Shown: positions 21,064-30,523 of the stretch, one piece after another
How positions within the stretch are numbered: the first letter of the stretch is position 1
How the letters are laid out: every line of letters starts with the position of its first letter
NCBI GenBank assembly: GCA_938048185.1
Contig: CALIVT010000030.1
Span: forward strand, 56,576-120,575
DNA length: 64,000 nucleotides
Source of the DNA: an uncultured Arenicella sp.
GTDB lineage: Bacteria > Pseudomonadota > Gammaproteobacteria > Arenicellales > Arenicellaceae
Reading direction: 5' to 3'
The notes under the pieces: generated by a model
Databases searched by the model: none
What the model was told of the DNA's origin: nothing
What the model saw: only the letters and a program-made list of their open reading frames with translations
Program-made: the position numbers and the translations under genes

Positions 21064-21846
21064 TTACTTCAGGTCGGCTGGCTTCCCAGCAAAGCGTAAC
21101 TTTAGTCGCGCCATTTGCAAGTACAATTCAGCGATTAATCGTTGTCCAGTATATTCAAAGCCCGCGCTACCATTACGTATTAGCCCTTTGGCAAACAGTG
21201 TATAGGGCACTATCGCCAGGGGCGCGATACCCCAAACACGTAGACGATCTGGCCAAGACAATTTTTGCCAATTAGCCTTCGCCAGCTTTTGCGCTTCCTG
21301 CGCCGCGTATTTACGTTGCGACGCTAGCCAGCGTGGATAAGGCTTGCGGTCATCATGCTGCATTTTGTGTTCTAGCTTCAGCACCAAACCGTCTATTACC
21401 ACTCGTTGAGTGTGGCCGTCGCGTCGATAGTGCGCGTACGCCTTGCGATAAAGTGATGTCCTAGGAGGGTATAACGATCCGGTTAGGGGTTTGCCGTGAA
21501 TCAGGTACTCAAAGCTCACTTCGAAACCCTTTACATCTTTATCCGGTGCGAGATTGGCAAGTTCCTTCTGCAGTTCGTTACTAACGACGTAGTCCGCATC
21601 CATCGCTAACACCCAGTCAGTATTGATATCTTGAGTTAAGCCGAAATTACTTTGATCAGTCGGGCCGAGATATTTGTTTTGAACGACTCTGACGTTGCTA
21701 AATGACTCGCAAATTGGCAATGTCTGATCATCACTAAAGCTATCAATAACGAGCACCTCAGTTGCCCATGACACTGCCGCTAAGGTTCGCCTAATATTAG
21801 CGGCCTCGTTATACGTGTGAATAATCGGGGTGATTTGGTCTAGCAT
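21064..21846 (-). CDS. family 2 glycosyltransferase (WaaE/KdtX-like)
   Basis: ITPIIHTYNEAANIRRTLAAVSWATEVLVIDSFSDDQT and AMDADYVVS. Confidence 0.85.
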   Translation of the reverse strand: MLDQITPIIHTYNEAANIRRTLAAVSWATEVLVIDSFSDDQTLPICESFSNVRVVQNKYLGPTDQSNFGLTQDINTDWVLAMDADYVVSNELQKELANLAPDKDVKGFEVSFEYLIHGKPLTGSLYPPRTSLYRKAYAHYRRDGHTQRVVIDGLVLKLEHKMQHDDRKPYPRWLASQRKYAAQEAQKLAKANWQKLSWPDRLRVWGIAPLAIVPYTLFAKGLIRNGSAGFEYTGQRLIAELYLQMARLKLRFAGKPADLK

Positions 21847-21876
21847 TTACGTGTCACGCCTCTGCTCCGCTGCCGT

Positions 21877-22464
21877 CTAGGCGTACAGGTCGAAACCCTC
21901 GCGCTCTAGCATTGCGACTAATCGGATAAGCGGTAGCCCAATCAGAGCGTTGGGGTCTTCGCCATCGAACCGTTCAAACAGTGCTACTCCTAAGCCTTCC
22001 GAGCGCACGCTGCCCGCGCAATTATAAGGTTGCTCTTTGCGTAGATAAGCCTCGATCACCTCGTCACTTAACACTTTGAAATGGACCGTGAACGGTACTA
22101 TTTCAGACTGTACTCTGCCGGTTTGAGAATTGACTAACGAGAGGCCGGTGAACAATTCGATCTTTTTGCCTGACGCGGTTTTAAGTTGTTCAACGGCGCG
22201 CTCGTGGGTGTGGGGTTTGCCGACGATCTCATCTCCGTGCAAGGCGACTTGGTCTGACCCAATGATTAAACTGTTTGGGTGAATTTTTGCAACTTCCTGC
22301 GCTTTCGCGATCGCTAGGCGTTCAACCAACTGCGTGGGTGTTTCGCCTATAAGCGGGGATTCATCTATGTCTGGGTTGGCGGTGCTAAACGGCACCATCA
22401 ATCGTTCGAGTAGCATTTTTCTGAAGGGCGAGGACGAACCAAGAACCAGTGGCGGATTGGGCAT
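21877..22464 (-). CDS. Maf-like nucleotide pyrophosphatase (YceF type)
   Basis: LVLGSSSPFRKMLLERL, IIGSDQVALHG, GEDPNALIGLPLIRLVAML. Confidence 0.92.
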   Translation of the reverse strand: MPNPPLVLGSSSPFRKMLLERLMVPFSTANPDIDESPLIGETPTQLVERLAIAKAQEVAKIHPNSLIIGSDQVALHGDEIVGKPHTHERAVEQLKTASGKKIELFTGLSLVNSQTGRVQSEIVPFTVHFKVLSDEVIEAYLRKEQPYNCAGSVRSEGLGVALFERFDGEDPNALIGLPLIRLVAMLEREGFDLYA

Positions 22465-22780
22465 TAGCGTATCGTTATTTAGTTAAAATGAGCTGCGTAC
22501 AATTATGCGATAATAAACTTATCGATGCACTCATTGACGAATGACGCCAAGTCACTGTTAAGGTCCGATGGTAAGTTTATTGTTGATGGCTATGATTTAC
22601 TTGCTCGTGACTGCGTTTTTTTTACGCGTCCCAGATGTTAAGCGAGCTTTCTGGCACGAATAATATCTATTGGTTTTCGGTATCGTTCTTGTTATCGAAA
22701 ATGAATTTAATTATATGATAAATATGATATGTTCGCTTTTTACTGTCTTTTAATAAGTGATTTCAGAAACTGTTTCCTCT

Positions 22781-23719
22781 ATGTCTAGTTCACCAATCAA
22801 ACTCGCAATCGTTGGCGTAGGAAAGATCGTTCGCGATCAACACTTGCCCTCCATCGCTAGCAACCCTTGTTTCTCATTGGAGGCAACAGCCAGTCGTAAT
22901 GCATCGGTCGATGGTGTGGCTGCATTTAAGGATATTGAATCGATGTTGGATGAGTGTGCGCTTGACGCCGTGGCGCTTTGCATGCCGCCGCAGTACCGTT
23001 TCACGGCCGCAAAGCTGGCGTTAGAGAGTGGCAAGCACGTTTTGCTTGAGAAGCCACCCGGCGCCACCGTATCGGAGGTAGAGCGTTTACACGCGCTTGC
23101 CACTGAGCATCAAGTTTCCTTGTACACCACTTGGCATTCGCGCTACGGTGCCGCAGTAGCGACTGCCAAGGCGATGTTGGCTGACCTAGAGTTGCAGTCG
23201 GTAGCGCTCAGTTGGAAAGAGGATGTAAGGAAATGGCATCCTGGTCAGGAGTGGATTTGGCAAGCCGGAGGCCTAGGGGTATTTGACCCTGGCGTTAACG
23301 GCATTTCGATTCTTACCGAATGCTTGTTGCAGCAGGCGTTCGTGAGCAAAGCCGATCTTTCGTTTCCCGAAAATAGAGCCGCGCCCATCGCTGCCAGAGT
23401 TATCTTCAAAACCTGCGATGGTATTGAAATCGATGGCGACTTTGATTGGCGACAGCAAGATGGCGAAGCTTGGAACATAGATTTCACTACCGATAAAGGG
23501 GTTATGCAAATTCGCGATGGTGGCGCGGCGCTCCGATTTAATGGCGAGGAGGTGTCGGTACCTGGGCATACAGAGCACGGTGAATATCACGCTATTTATC
23601 AGCGTTTCGCCGAGATTATTGAGCTCGGTATATCCGATGTTGATTTACGGCCATTGAAGTTGGTAGCAGACGCCTTTTTGCTAGCGCAGCGCCACAGTAC
23701 CGAGGCGTTTTATGAGTAG
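22781..23719 (+). CDS. Gfo/Idh/MocA oxidoreductase, D-galactose 1-dehydrogenase-like
   Basis: LAIVGVGKIVRDQHLPSI, GKHVLLEKPPGATVSEV, W(K)EDVRKWHPGQEWIWQAGGLGVFDPGVN. Confidence 0.85.
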   Translation: MSSSPIKLAIVGVGKIVRDQHLPSIASNPCFSLEATASRNASVDGVAAFKDIESMLDECALDAVALCMPPQYRFTAAKLALESGKHVLLEKPPGATVSEVERLHALATEHQVSLYTTWHSRYGAAVATAKAMLADLELQSVALSWKEDVRKWHPGQEWIWQAGGLGVFDPGVNGISILTECLLQQAFVSKADLSFPENRAAPIAARVIFKTCDGIEIDGDFDWRQQDGEAWNIDFTTDKGVMQIRDGGAALRFNGEEVSVPGHTEHGEYHAIYQRFAEIIELGISDVDLRPLKLVADAFLLAQRHSTEAFYE

Positions 23720-23802
23720 CGGCTTGAGTCGGTCAGCGCCTCTTTTCGATCAACTGCTTTACTGTTCTGCGCGTCACTCACACGGTTTCCACGTCGGGCT
23801 TT

Positions 23803-24699
23803 ATGTCGGCGAGTTCTGACAATCAAGATTGCATTGATGTGTTCATCGATGCTATGTGGCTGGAATCTGGTCTGGCCAAAAACACCTTGAGCGCCTACCG
23901 CTCGGACTTGAATCAGCTTGCGAAGTTTATTGGTAGCACGGACCTGCTAAATGTTCAGCAAGCCGACGTTCAGAAATTCTTAGCGCTGTTGATGGCACAG
24001 GGCAGTAAAGGTAGCAGCAGTGCACGGGTCTTATCGACTTTACGCCGCTTCTATCGCTATCAAATTCGAGAGAACCGAATAGCTAAAGATCCCTGTGCGC
24101 AAGTGTTATCGCCAAAACAGGGGCGGCCACTTCCTAAGACGATGAGTGAGCAACAAGTCGACGACCTGTTGTCTGCGCCAAACACTGAGACCGCGTTAGG
24201 CTTGCGTGATCGAGCCATGCTTGAAACGCTGTATGCGACTGGCTTACGAGTCAGCGAATTGGTGGGCCTTACTTTGCTGGAAATCAGCTTGGATGTCGGG
24301 GTGGTTCGAATTGTGGGCAAGGGCAGTAAAGAGCGGTTGGTACCGCTAGGTGAGCAGGCAGTCGACTGGTTGCAACGTTATTTGATGTCTGGGCGGTCAG
24401 CACTATTAAGGGAGCGTCAATGTGACGCACTGTTTGTTACTGCGCGCGCCGCCGGTATGACGCGTCAAGCGTTTTGGCACATTATTAGAAAATACGCTTT
24501 GTTGGCAGGTATTGAGCAAGGCTTATCGCCCCACACCTTGCGCCACGCCTTTGCGACCCATTTGATTAATCATGGCGCCGATTTGAGGTCGGTGCAAATG
24601 CTGCTTGGCCACGCAGACCTATCGACTACTCAAATTTATACCCACATCGCCAGAGAACGTTTGCAGCTATTGCATGGGCAGCACCATCCGCGGGGCTAA
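23803..24699 (+). CDS. xerD: site-specific tyrosine recombinase XerD
   Basis: Catalytic R...H-LRHAFATHLINHGADLRSVQMLLGHADLSTTQIYTH. Confidence 0.93.
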   Translation: MSASSDNQDCIDVFIDAMWLESGLAKNTLSAYRSDLNQLAKFIGSTDLLNVQQADVQKFLALLMAQGSKGSSSARVLSTLRRFYRYQIRENRIAKDPCAQVLSPKQGRPLPKTMSEQQVDDLLSAPNTETALGLRDRAMLETLYATGLRVSELVGLTLLEISLDVGVVRIVGKGSKERLVPLGEQAVDWLQRYLMSGRSALLRERQCDALFVTARAAGMTRQAFWHIIRKYALLAGIEQGLSPHTLRHAFATHLINHGADLRSVQMLLGHADLSTTQIYTHIARERLQLLHGQHHPRG

Positions 24700-24839
24700 A
24701 AAAGCGCTAAAAAAGACTGGTAACTAGCGCCTAACTTGTGCAAAATGCCGGTAGGAAACAAGTTCTAACCACATTTATCTTGCTTGTGATTTTTCAATCT
24801 TAGCTTTTTTGATTTTTACCCTGAGTTGTTGCTATTTAG

Positions 24840-24883
24840 AGTAGCTTGTAGAGATAGTTAAAGTAGCTGGTAGAGATAGCCAG
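24840..24883. repeat. two tandem 22-nt copies AGTAGCTKGTAGAGATAG
   Basis: AGTAGCTTGTAGAGATAGTTAA / AGTAGCTGGTAGAGATAGCCAG. Confidence 0.85.
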
Positions 24884-24924
24884 TTAAACGTCGATTCGGT
24901 CATGTGAAGGCTTGAATTTACGTT

Positions 24925-24953
24925 GACTATTTAGATTGTTTATCTAAATAGTC
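24925..24953. other. 12-bp perfect inverted repeat (GACTATTTAGAT-TGTTT-ATCTAAATAGTC)
   Basis: Read directly. Confidence 0.85.
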
Positions 24954-25041
24954 GCAAATGCGGGTAAAAGTAGAGACATTGCGATTAATAAGCCCCCACT
25001 CGTGCAGCGCGCTAAAGATGACTACACGAGCTTTAATTAGA

Positions 25042-25069
25042 ACGAAATACGAAATACGAAATACGAAAT
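25042..25069. repeat. heptamer ACGAAAT x4
   Basis: ACGAAATACGAAATACGAAATACGAAAT. Confidence 0.9.
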
Positions 25070-25113
25070 TTAGCCATTGCTAAGAAAGGTAAATGCGTAA
25101 GAGCCGCGCATGA

Positions 25114-25139
25114 CTCACTCGTTATGAACAACGAGTGAG
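25114..25139. other. 10-bp perfect inverted repeat (CTCACTCGTT-ATGAAC-AACGAGTGAG)
   Basis: Read directly. Confidence 0.85.
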
Positions 25140-25332
25140 CTGTTGAAACGCTCAGGTTTGCAAAACAAGCTGAAGCCTCTAACTCTTTAAGCCTATTTGA
25201 AAGCTTATTTGATTAAAATCACCACTTGGACAATCCATTACTTGGACTAAGAAAACTTACAATAGAAAAACGATCGCCCGCGCTTATCACGCCTGCGAAC
25301 ACGTTACGCTTCCCACTGAAGAAGAGATTCCT

Positions 25333-27144
25333 TTGATACATATAAATAAACAAATTATTCCCGCGTCTGATGCCGGTGTCAGCATTGAAGATATCAGTAA
25401 TAAAGCCCTAGATGTCGTCGCTAAGCTGCAAGAAGCGGGCTATCAGGCGTACTTAGTCGGCGGTTGCGTACGTGACTTGATCATCGGCACCAAACCAAAA
25501 GATTTTGATGTGTCGACCGACGCTACGCCCGAGCAAATTAAGCATACGTTTGGTCGCAACGCTCGTATCATCGGTCGTAGATTCAAGTTAGTGCACGTAC
25601 GTTTTGGCTATGAAGTAATAGAAGTCGCTACGTTTCGCGCTGACGCGAATGATCGCGATCGAGTTGGCCGTAATGAAATGAGCGAAGGCGACCAAGGCCA
25701 ATTGCTTAGAGACAATGTGTACGGAAGTATCGAAGAAGACGTCGTGCGACGAGATTTTACGGTCAACGCAATGTACTTTGATAGTGTGAAGGGCGAAATT
25801 ATCGACTTCATGAACGGCGTCGAAGACGTTAAAGCCGGTAAATTGAAAAGCATTGGTGAGCCAGAACTGCGATTTACCGAAGACCCTGTGCGCATGCTCA
25901 GGGTTATTCGCTTTGCTGGAAAACTAGGTTTTGAAATGGAGCCTGAAGCGCTGACCATGATCGAAGATCAAGGCAAGTTGCTGTCGCACGTCTCCAACGC
26001 TCGTTTATTCGAAGAAGTGTTGAAGCTATTCCATGGCGGCGCTGCGTATGAGACTTATTTGTTGTTGCGCAAATATGGTTTGTTCAAATATCTTTTTCCG
26101 TTCACCGATCAAATCGCCATTGACGGCGTCGAAGGTTTACCCGAACGCGCCCTGCAAAATACCGATAAACGAGTGCGTCAAGGCAAGCCTGTAATCCCAG
26201 CGTTTCTATTCGCTTGCATGATGTGGGACCCGGTAAAAGCGGATGCTCAAGTCTTGATGGACGATGGCGCTAACGAGTCGCACGCTTGGCGTGTGGCAAT
26301 GAATGATGGCTTGCGTGATCAGAATCAGTATGTAGCGGTGCCACGGCGCTTAGCCGACATTATCTTAGACATTTGGAATATCCACTTTCGTCTTATTAAG
26401 CGCAATCCGCGCATGGTGAAAGCGTGCTTAAACAATCGTCGATTTCGTGCTGCGTATGACTTTTTATTACTGCGCACTATGGTGCACGAGGTAGATGAAG
26501 AAATTGGTCAATGGTGGACTGAAATTCAAGAAGTGGAGCCGGCTGAGCGTGACGAAATGATCGCCGAAATCAGTAAAACCTATAAAAAGGAACGCCAACC
26601 GCAAAAAAACAGCGGCGAGCCAGATGGCAATAGCGTGAACTACAATTCGCCGAACTATGACGATAATTTCGGCAATACGTACAGCAATGACAATTTCACC
26701 ACCCCTCAAACGCAGGCTCGTAAGGGCGGTGGTGGCCGTAAAAAACAATCGAAGAAAGTTGGCCCTGCGAAAGGCGGCACTCAGCAACGCGGGCGCCGAG
26801 GTAAACCAAACCACGCTAATGGCGCTGGCAATGGCAATGGCGCAGCCGGAAATTCTGAACAGAATCAAAATGCTGGCCGTAAAGGGCGGCCGGGTAAAAA
26901 GCGCTCGAGTAAAAAACGTACTAATAATGCTGGGCCAAACGGCGGCCGTCAACGTCGCGGTGGGCCAGCGAATCGTCAAAACAGTCGGGGCCGTGCAGCG
27001 CCAAGTGATGCGCGCTATCAAGAAGCACGCCCGGCCGATGAGTTTGGCGTAACCTCATCAGGCAGCAACAAAAAGGTAAAGGTTAGGCATAAGCGCCGAG
27101 TTGTTGGACCGAGTGATAGCAGCGACGAAAAACCGATTTTCTAA
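25333..27144 (+). CDS. pcnB: poly(A) polymerase PcnB with long Gly/Asn/Lys/Arg-rich tail
   Basis: YLVGGCVRDLIIGTKPKDFDVSTDATPEQIKHTFGRNARIIGRRFKLVHV, RRDFTVNAMYFD; folK follows as in E. coli. Confidence 0.95.
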   Translation: MIHINKQIIPASDAGVSIEDISNKALDVVAKLQEAGYQAYLVGGCVRDLIIGTKPKDFDVSTDATPEQIKHTFGRNARIIGRRFKLVHVRFGYEVIEVATFRADANDRDRVGRNEMSEGDQGQLLRDNVYGSIEEDVVRRDFTVNAMYFDSVKGEIIDFMNGVEDVKAGKLKSIGEPELRFTEDPVRMLRVIRFAGKLGFEMEPEALTMIEDQGKLLSHVSNARLFEEVLKLFHGGAAYETYLLLRKYGLFKYLFPFTDQIAIDGVEGLPERALQNTDKRVRQGKPVIPAFLFACMMWDPVKADAQVLMDDGANESHAWRVAMNDGLRDQNQYVAVPRRLADIILDIWNIHFRLIKRNPRMVKACLNNRRFRAAYDFLLLRTMVHEVDEEIGQWWTEIQEVEPAERDEMIAEISKTYKKERQPQKNSGEPDGNSVNYNSPNYDDNFGNTYSNDNFTTPQTQARKGGGGRKKQSKKVGPAKGGTQQRGRRGKPNHANGAGNGNGAAGNSEQNQNAGRKGRPGKKRSSKKRTNNAGPNGGRQRRGGPANRQNSRGRAAPSDARYQEARPADEFGVTSSGSNKKVKVRHKRRVVGPSDSSDEKPIF

Positions 27145-27177
27145 ATCGGCTTAAGCGCGCGAGTTAACAACACACTC

Positions 27178-27666
27178 ATGTCAAACCTCAGCACGGCCTA
27201 TTTAGGTCTGGGCGCAAATCTTGGCGACCCTGTTCAGCAGCTAATCGATGCTCGCACAGAAATCTACAGCCTTCCTGGCAGCTTAGGCGGCCGGTGCTCT
27301 AGCTTTTATCTGTCTTCGCCGGTTGGGTACGACGCGCAACCGGACTTCATAAACTGTGTGATCGAGCTATCGACGCAGTTAACTGCGATCGAGTTGTTGG
27401 ACGCGCTACAGGCAATTGAGCTGCGCCTGGGGCGCCAGCGTGTCGCGACTAACCAGAACGCGCCCAGGCTGATCGATATTGACCTGCTATTATTTGGCAA
27501 CGACGTGATAGCGAGTGAGCGTTTATGTGTGCCGCATCCGCGCATGCATTTACGGGCCTTTGTATTAGAGCCGCTTCTAGAATTGACGGAACTCTCACAG
27601 TATCGAGCCGCATTGAACGACGGTGAGTTCTCTGGTCAGTTGCTGCACCGTTTGAGAATTGGCTAA
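27178..27666 (+). CDS. folK: 2-amino-4-hydroxy-6-hydroxymethyldihydropteridine diphosphokinase
   Basis: AYLGLGANLGDP, LGRQR...APRLIDIDLLLFG, PHPRMHLRAFVLEPL. Confidence 0.94.
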   Translation: MSNLSTAYLGLGANLGDPVQQLIDARTEIYSLPGSLGGRCSSFYLSSPVGYDAQPDFINCVIELSTQLTAIELLDALQAIELRLGRQRVATNQNAPRLIDIDLLLFGNDVIASERLCVPHPRMHLRAFVLEPLLELTELSQYRAALNDGEFSGQLLHRLRIG

Positions 27667-28290
27667 ATGGCTCAGTATTTTCATATTCACGCGCAAAACC
27701 CGCAACTTCGCTTGATTCAGCAAGCGGCCGAAATTGTGCGTGGCGGCGGCTTGGTGGCGTATCCGACCGATTCAAGTTATGCACTGGGTTGCCATTTAGA
27801 CGATAAGCGTGCGGTCGATAGGATTCGGCGAATCCGTAAACTCGATCGGCACCATAATTTCACGTTGATGGCGCATGATCTAAAGCAAATTGCCCAATTT
27901 GCAAAGATAGACAATGAGCAATACCGCTTGATTAAGGCGCTTACACCGGGCCCGTATACTTTTGTCTTGGCGGCTAAACGCCTGGTGCCGAACCGACTAG
28001 TGCATCCGAAAAAGCGTACTATTGGCATTCGAATCCCTGACAACGCAATTGTTCACGCGCTGTTAATGGAGCTTGGTGAGCCTATCATGAGTTCCAGCTT
28101 AATATTGCCTGAGGCGGATCTGGCTATGGCCGACCCTGACGAAATTCGTGAGCGACTGGAACATGAAATCGACCTCGTGATTGACGGGGGTATTGGCACC
28201 TTAGAGCCATCTACCGTGATAGATTGGCATCAAGCCGAGCTGCGAGTATTGCGCGAAGGGGCCGGTGATATTGCCTTTTTGCAATCGTAA
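27667..28290 (+). CDS. Sua5/YciO/YrdC-family protein (YciO-like)
   Basis: GGGLVAYPTDSSYALGCH, LTPGPYTFVLAAKR, TIGIRIPDN. Confidence 0.92.
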   Translation: MAQYFHIHAQNPQLRLIQQAAEIVRGGGLVAYPTDSSYALGCHLDDKRAVDRIRRIRKLDRHHNFTLMAHDLKQIAQFAKIDNEQYRLIKALTPGPYTFVLAAKRLVPNRLVHPKKRTIGIRIPDNAIVHALLMELGEPIMSSSLILPEADLAMADPDEIRERLEHEIDLVIDGGIGTLEPSTVIDWHQAELRVLREGAGDIAFLQS

Positions 28291-28374
28291 AGGCAGTGCC
28301 ACACCCTGCTAAACACTAGTGTTAATCCGCCCATAAATGTACACTTTAACTTTATACGCACGGCTACTATTTGA

Positions 28375-29595
28375 ATGATTTCCAAGACTGGACACCCTAA
28401 TCGCGTCGTTTCTGGTATGCGCCCAACAGGTCGCTTACACCTAGGTCATTACCATGGTGTGCTAAAAAACTGGATCAACCTTCAGCATGAGCATGACTGT
28501 TACTTTTTCGTGGCTGACTGGCACGCGCTTACCACGCATTACGAAGATGATTCTGCCACTATCAATGACAATGTTTGGGAAATGGTCATCGATTGGTTAG
28601 CTGTCGGCGTGGACCCGAGTCGCGCAACCCTATTTATCCAGTCGCGCGTGCCCGAGCACGCGGAGCTGAATTTATTGTTGTCGATGATGACGCCTTTGGG
28701 TTGGCTTGAGCGTGTACCATCATACAAAGACCAGCAAGCTAAATTGACCGAACGAGACTTATCGACTCATGGTTTCTTAGGCTACCCAGTGTTGCAAGCA
28801 GCCGATATTTTACTTTACCATGCGTCGCAAGTACCGGTCGGTGAGGATCAAGTGCCACATATTGAGCTCACGCGAGAAATCGCTCGCCGATTCAACTATT
28901 TGTATGGGCGCGAAGCGGGCTTTGAAGAGAAAGCTGAAGAAGCAATTCGCAAGTTGGGTAAACGCGGCGCCAAGTTGTATCGTAGTATGCGCAATGCGTA
29001 TACCGAACGCGGTGATCATGAAGCCCTAGAGAAGGCCCATGCATTACTTGCCAGCAATCAGAATTTAACCAATGCTGAAAACGAGCGGCTGTTTGGTTAT
29101 CTGGAAGGCGGTGGCCGAGCAATTTTGACTGAGCCAGAATCTCTGCTTACCGAAGCGTCTAAGCTGCCGGGTTTGGATGGCGAGAAGATGTCCAAGTCGT
29201 ACCGCAACACGATTGCCTTGCGCGACGATTCGGCACGGGTCGAGAAAGAAGTGCGCGCCATGCCAACCGACCCCGCACGAGTGCGTCGCAATGACCCGGG
29301 CGATCCAAATCGATGCCCAGTTTGGGAATTCCATCACGTTTATTCAACCGACGACACCAAGGCTTGGGTGGAAGAGGGTTGCCGAACCGCGGGCATTGGC
29401 TGTATTGATTGTAAACAACCGCTTATCGATGCCCTGCTCAAGGAGCAAGTAGAGATTGCCGAACGCGCGCAACCGTATATCGATGATCCGACATTAGTTC
29501 GATCGATTATTGCCGATGGGTGCGAAAAAGCGCGCGACACGGCGGATGAGACTATGGAGCAAGTGCGCTCCTCAATGAACTTGGACTATTATTAA
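28375..29595 (+). CDS. trpS: tryptophanyl-tRNA synthetase
   Basis: SGMRPTGRLHLGHYHG (HIGH-like), GEDQVPHIELTREIA, GEKMSKSYRN (KMSKS). Confidence 0.96.
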   Translation: MISKTGHPNRVVSGMRPTGRLHLGHYHGVLKNWINLQHEHDCYFFVADWHALTTHYEDDSATINDNVWEMVIDWLAVGVDPSRATLFIQSRVPEHAELNLLLSMMTPLGWLERVPSYKDQQAKLTERDLSTHGFLGYPVLQAADILLYHASQVPVGEDQVPHIELTREIARRFNYLYGREAGFEEKAEEAIRKLGKRGAKLYRSMRNAYTERGDHEALEKAHALLASNQNLTNAENERLFGYLEGGGRAILTEPESLLTEASKLPGLDGEKMSKSYRNTIALRDDSARVEKEVRAMPTDPARVRRNDPGDPNRCPVWEFHHVYSTDDTKAWVEEGCRTAGIGCIDCKQPLIDALLKEQVEIAERAQPYIDDPTLVRSIIADGCEKARDTADETMEQVRSSMNLDYY

Positions 29596-29600
29596 GCCAT

Positions 29601-30488
29601 ATGAGTGACGATAAGAACAAGATCGAGACCGCAGAGGGCACAGAACAGTCTGAAAACTCAGTCGTTAAGGTTGAGTCTGAATCCACAGAGTCAAGCGAGA
29701 AATCGCGAGCCTACGCTGAGAGTATGCGCGCGGTAGTACTCGGTGAGGTTCTCAGCGAGTGGCCGCAGGATTTGTTCATACCGCCTGGTGCATTAGAAGT
29801 GGTGCTCGAGAGCTTCGAAGGCCCGCTGGATTTATTACTGTACTTAATTCGCAAACAGAATTTGGATATTTTAAATATTCCAGTGGCCGATATCACACGT
29901 CAGTACATGGCTTATGTGGAAATCATGCGGGCCGCGAACCTCGATTTAGCCGCTGAATATCTGGTGATGGCGGCGTTGTTAGGCGAGATTAAGTCGCGTA
30001 TGTTGTTGCCTAAACCAAAGACAGAGCTTGAGGACGAAGAAGATCCAATGGCAGCACTTATTCGTCGCTTACAGGAATACGAACGCTTTAGTGAAGCGGC
30101 AAACCAACTTGATGATCGCCCGCGCTTAGAGCGCGATATTTTCAAGTCGAGCGCGATCTTCGACGACCCAACTCCACCAGAAGTGAAAGCGCAAGTAAGT
30201 CTAGAGCAGCTGGTGAAAGCGTATCAAGATATTGTTGATAGAGCGGACGCGAACAAGAATATGAAAGTGTCGCGTGACATGCTTTCGATGCGCGAACGCA
30301 TGACCAACATCTTGCAGCGGCTACAAGATAAAGACTATTTAAGTTTTGAAGAACTCTTTACACACGCCGAAGGCCGGCTGGGTGTAGTGGTTACCTTCAT
30401 TGCTCTGCTAGAGTTGTTTCGCGACGATATGTTGATTGTGATTCAAACTGAACCTCTTGCGCCGATTCACATTAAGCGCGCCGCTTAA
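29601..30488 (+). CDS. scpA: segregation and condensation protein ScpA
   Basis: FEGPLDLLLYLIRKQNLDILNIPVADITRQYM; next to scpB. Confidence 0.95.
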   Translation: MSDDKNKIETAEGTEQSENSVVKVESESTESSEKSRAYAESMRAVVLGEVLSEWPQDLFIPPGALEVVLESFEGPLDLLLYLIRKQNLDILNIPVADITRQYMAYVEIMRAANLDLAAEYLVMAALLGEIKSRMLLPKPKTELEDEEDPMAALIRRLQEYERFSEAANQLDDRPRLERDIFKSSAIFDDPTPPEVKAQVSLEQLVKAYQDIVDRADANKNMKVSRDMLSMRERMTNILQRLQDKDYLSFEELFTHAEGRLGVVVTFIALLELFRDDMLIVIQTEPLAPIHIKRAA

Positions 30489-30523
30489 TTACACATAAGA
30501 AAATGAAACAGAAAGACTTAGAA

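Noticed and set aside
26467-27021. 184-aa minus-strand ORF overlapping the pcnB tail, plus a 131-aa plus-strand ORF at 26657-27052
   Set aside because: Both are shadow frames of the low-complexity Gly/Asn/Lys/Arg-rich pcnB tail; composition is repetitive and no start context or homology is evident.
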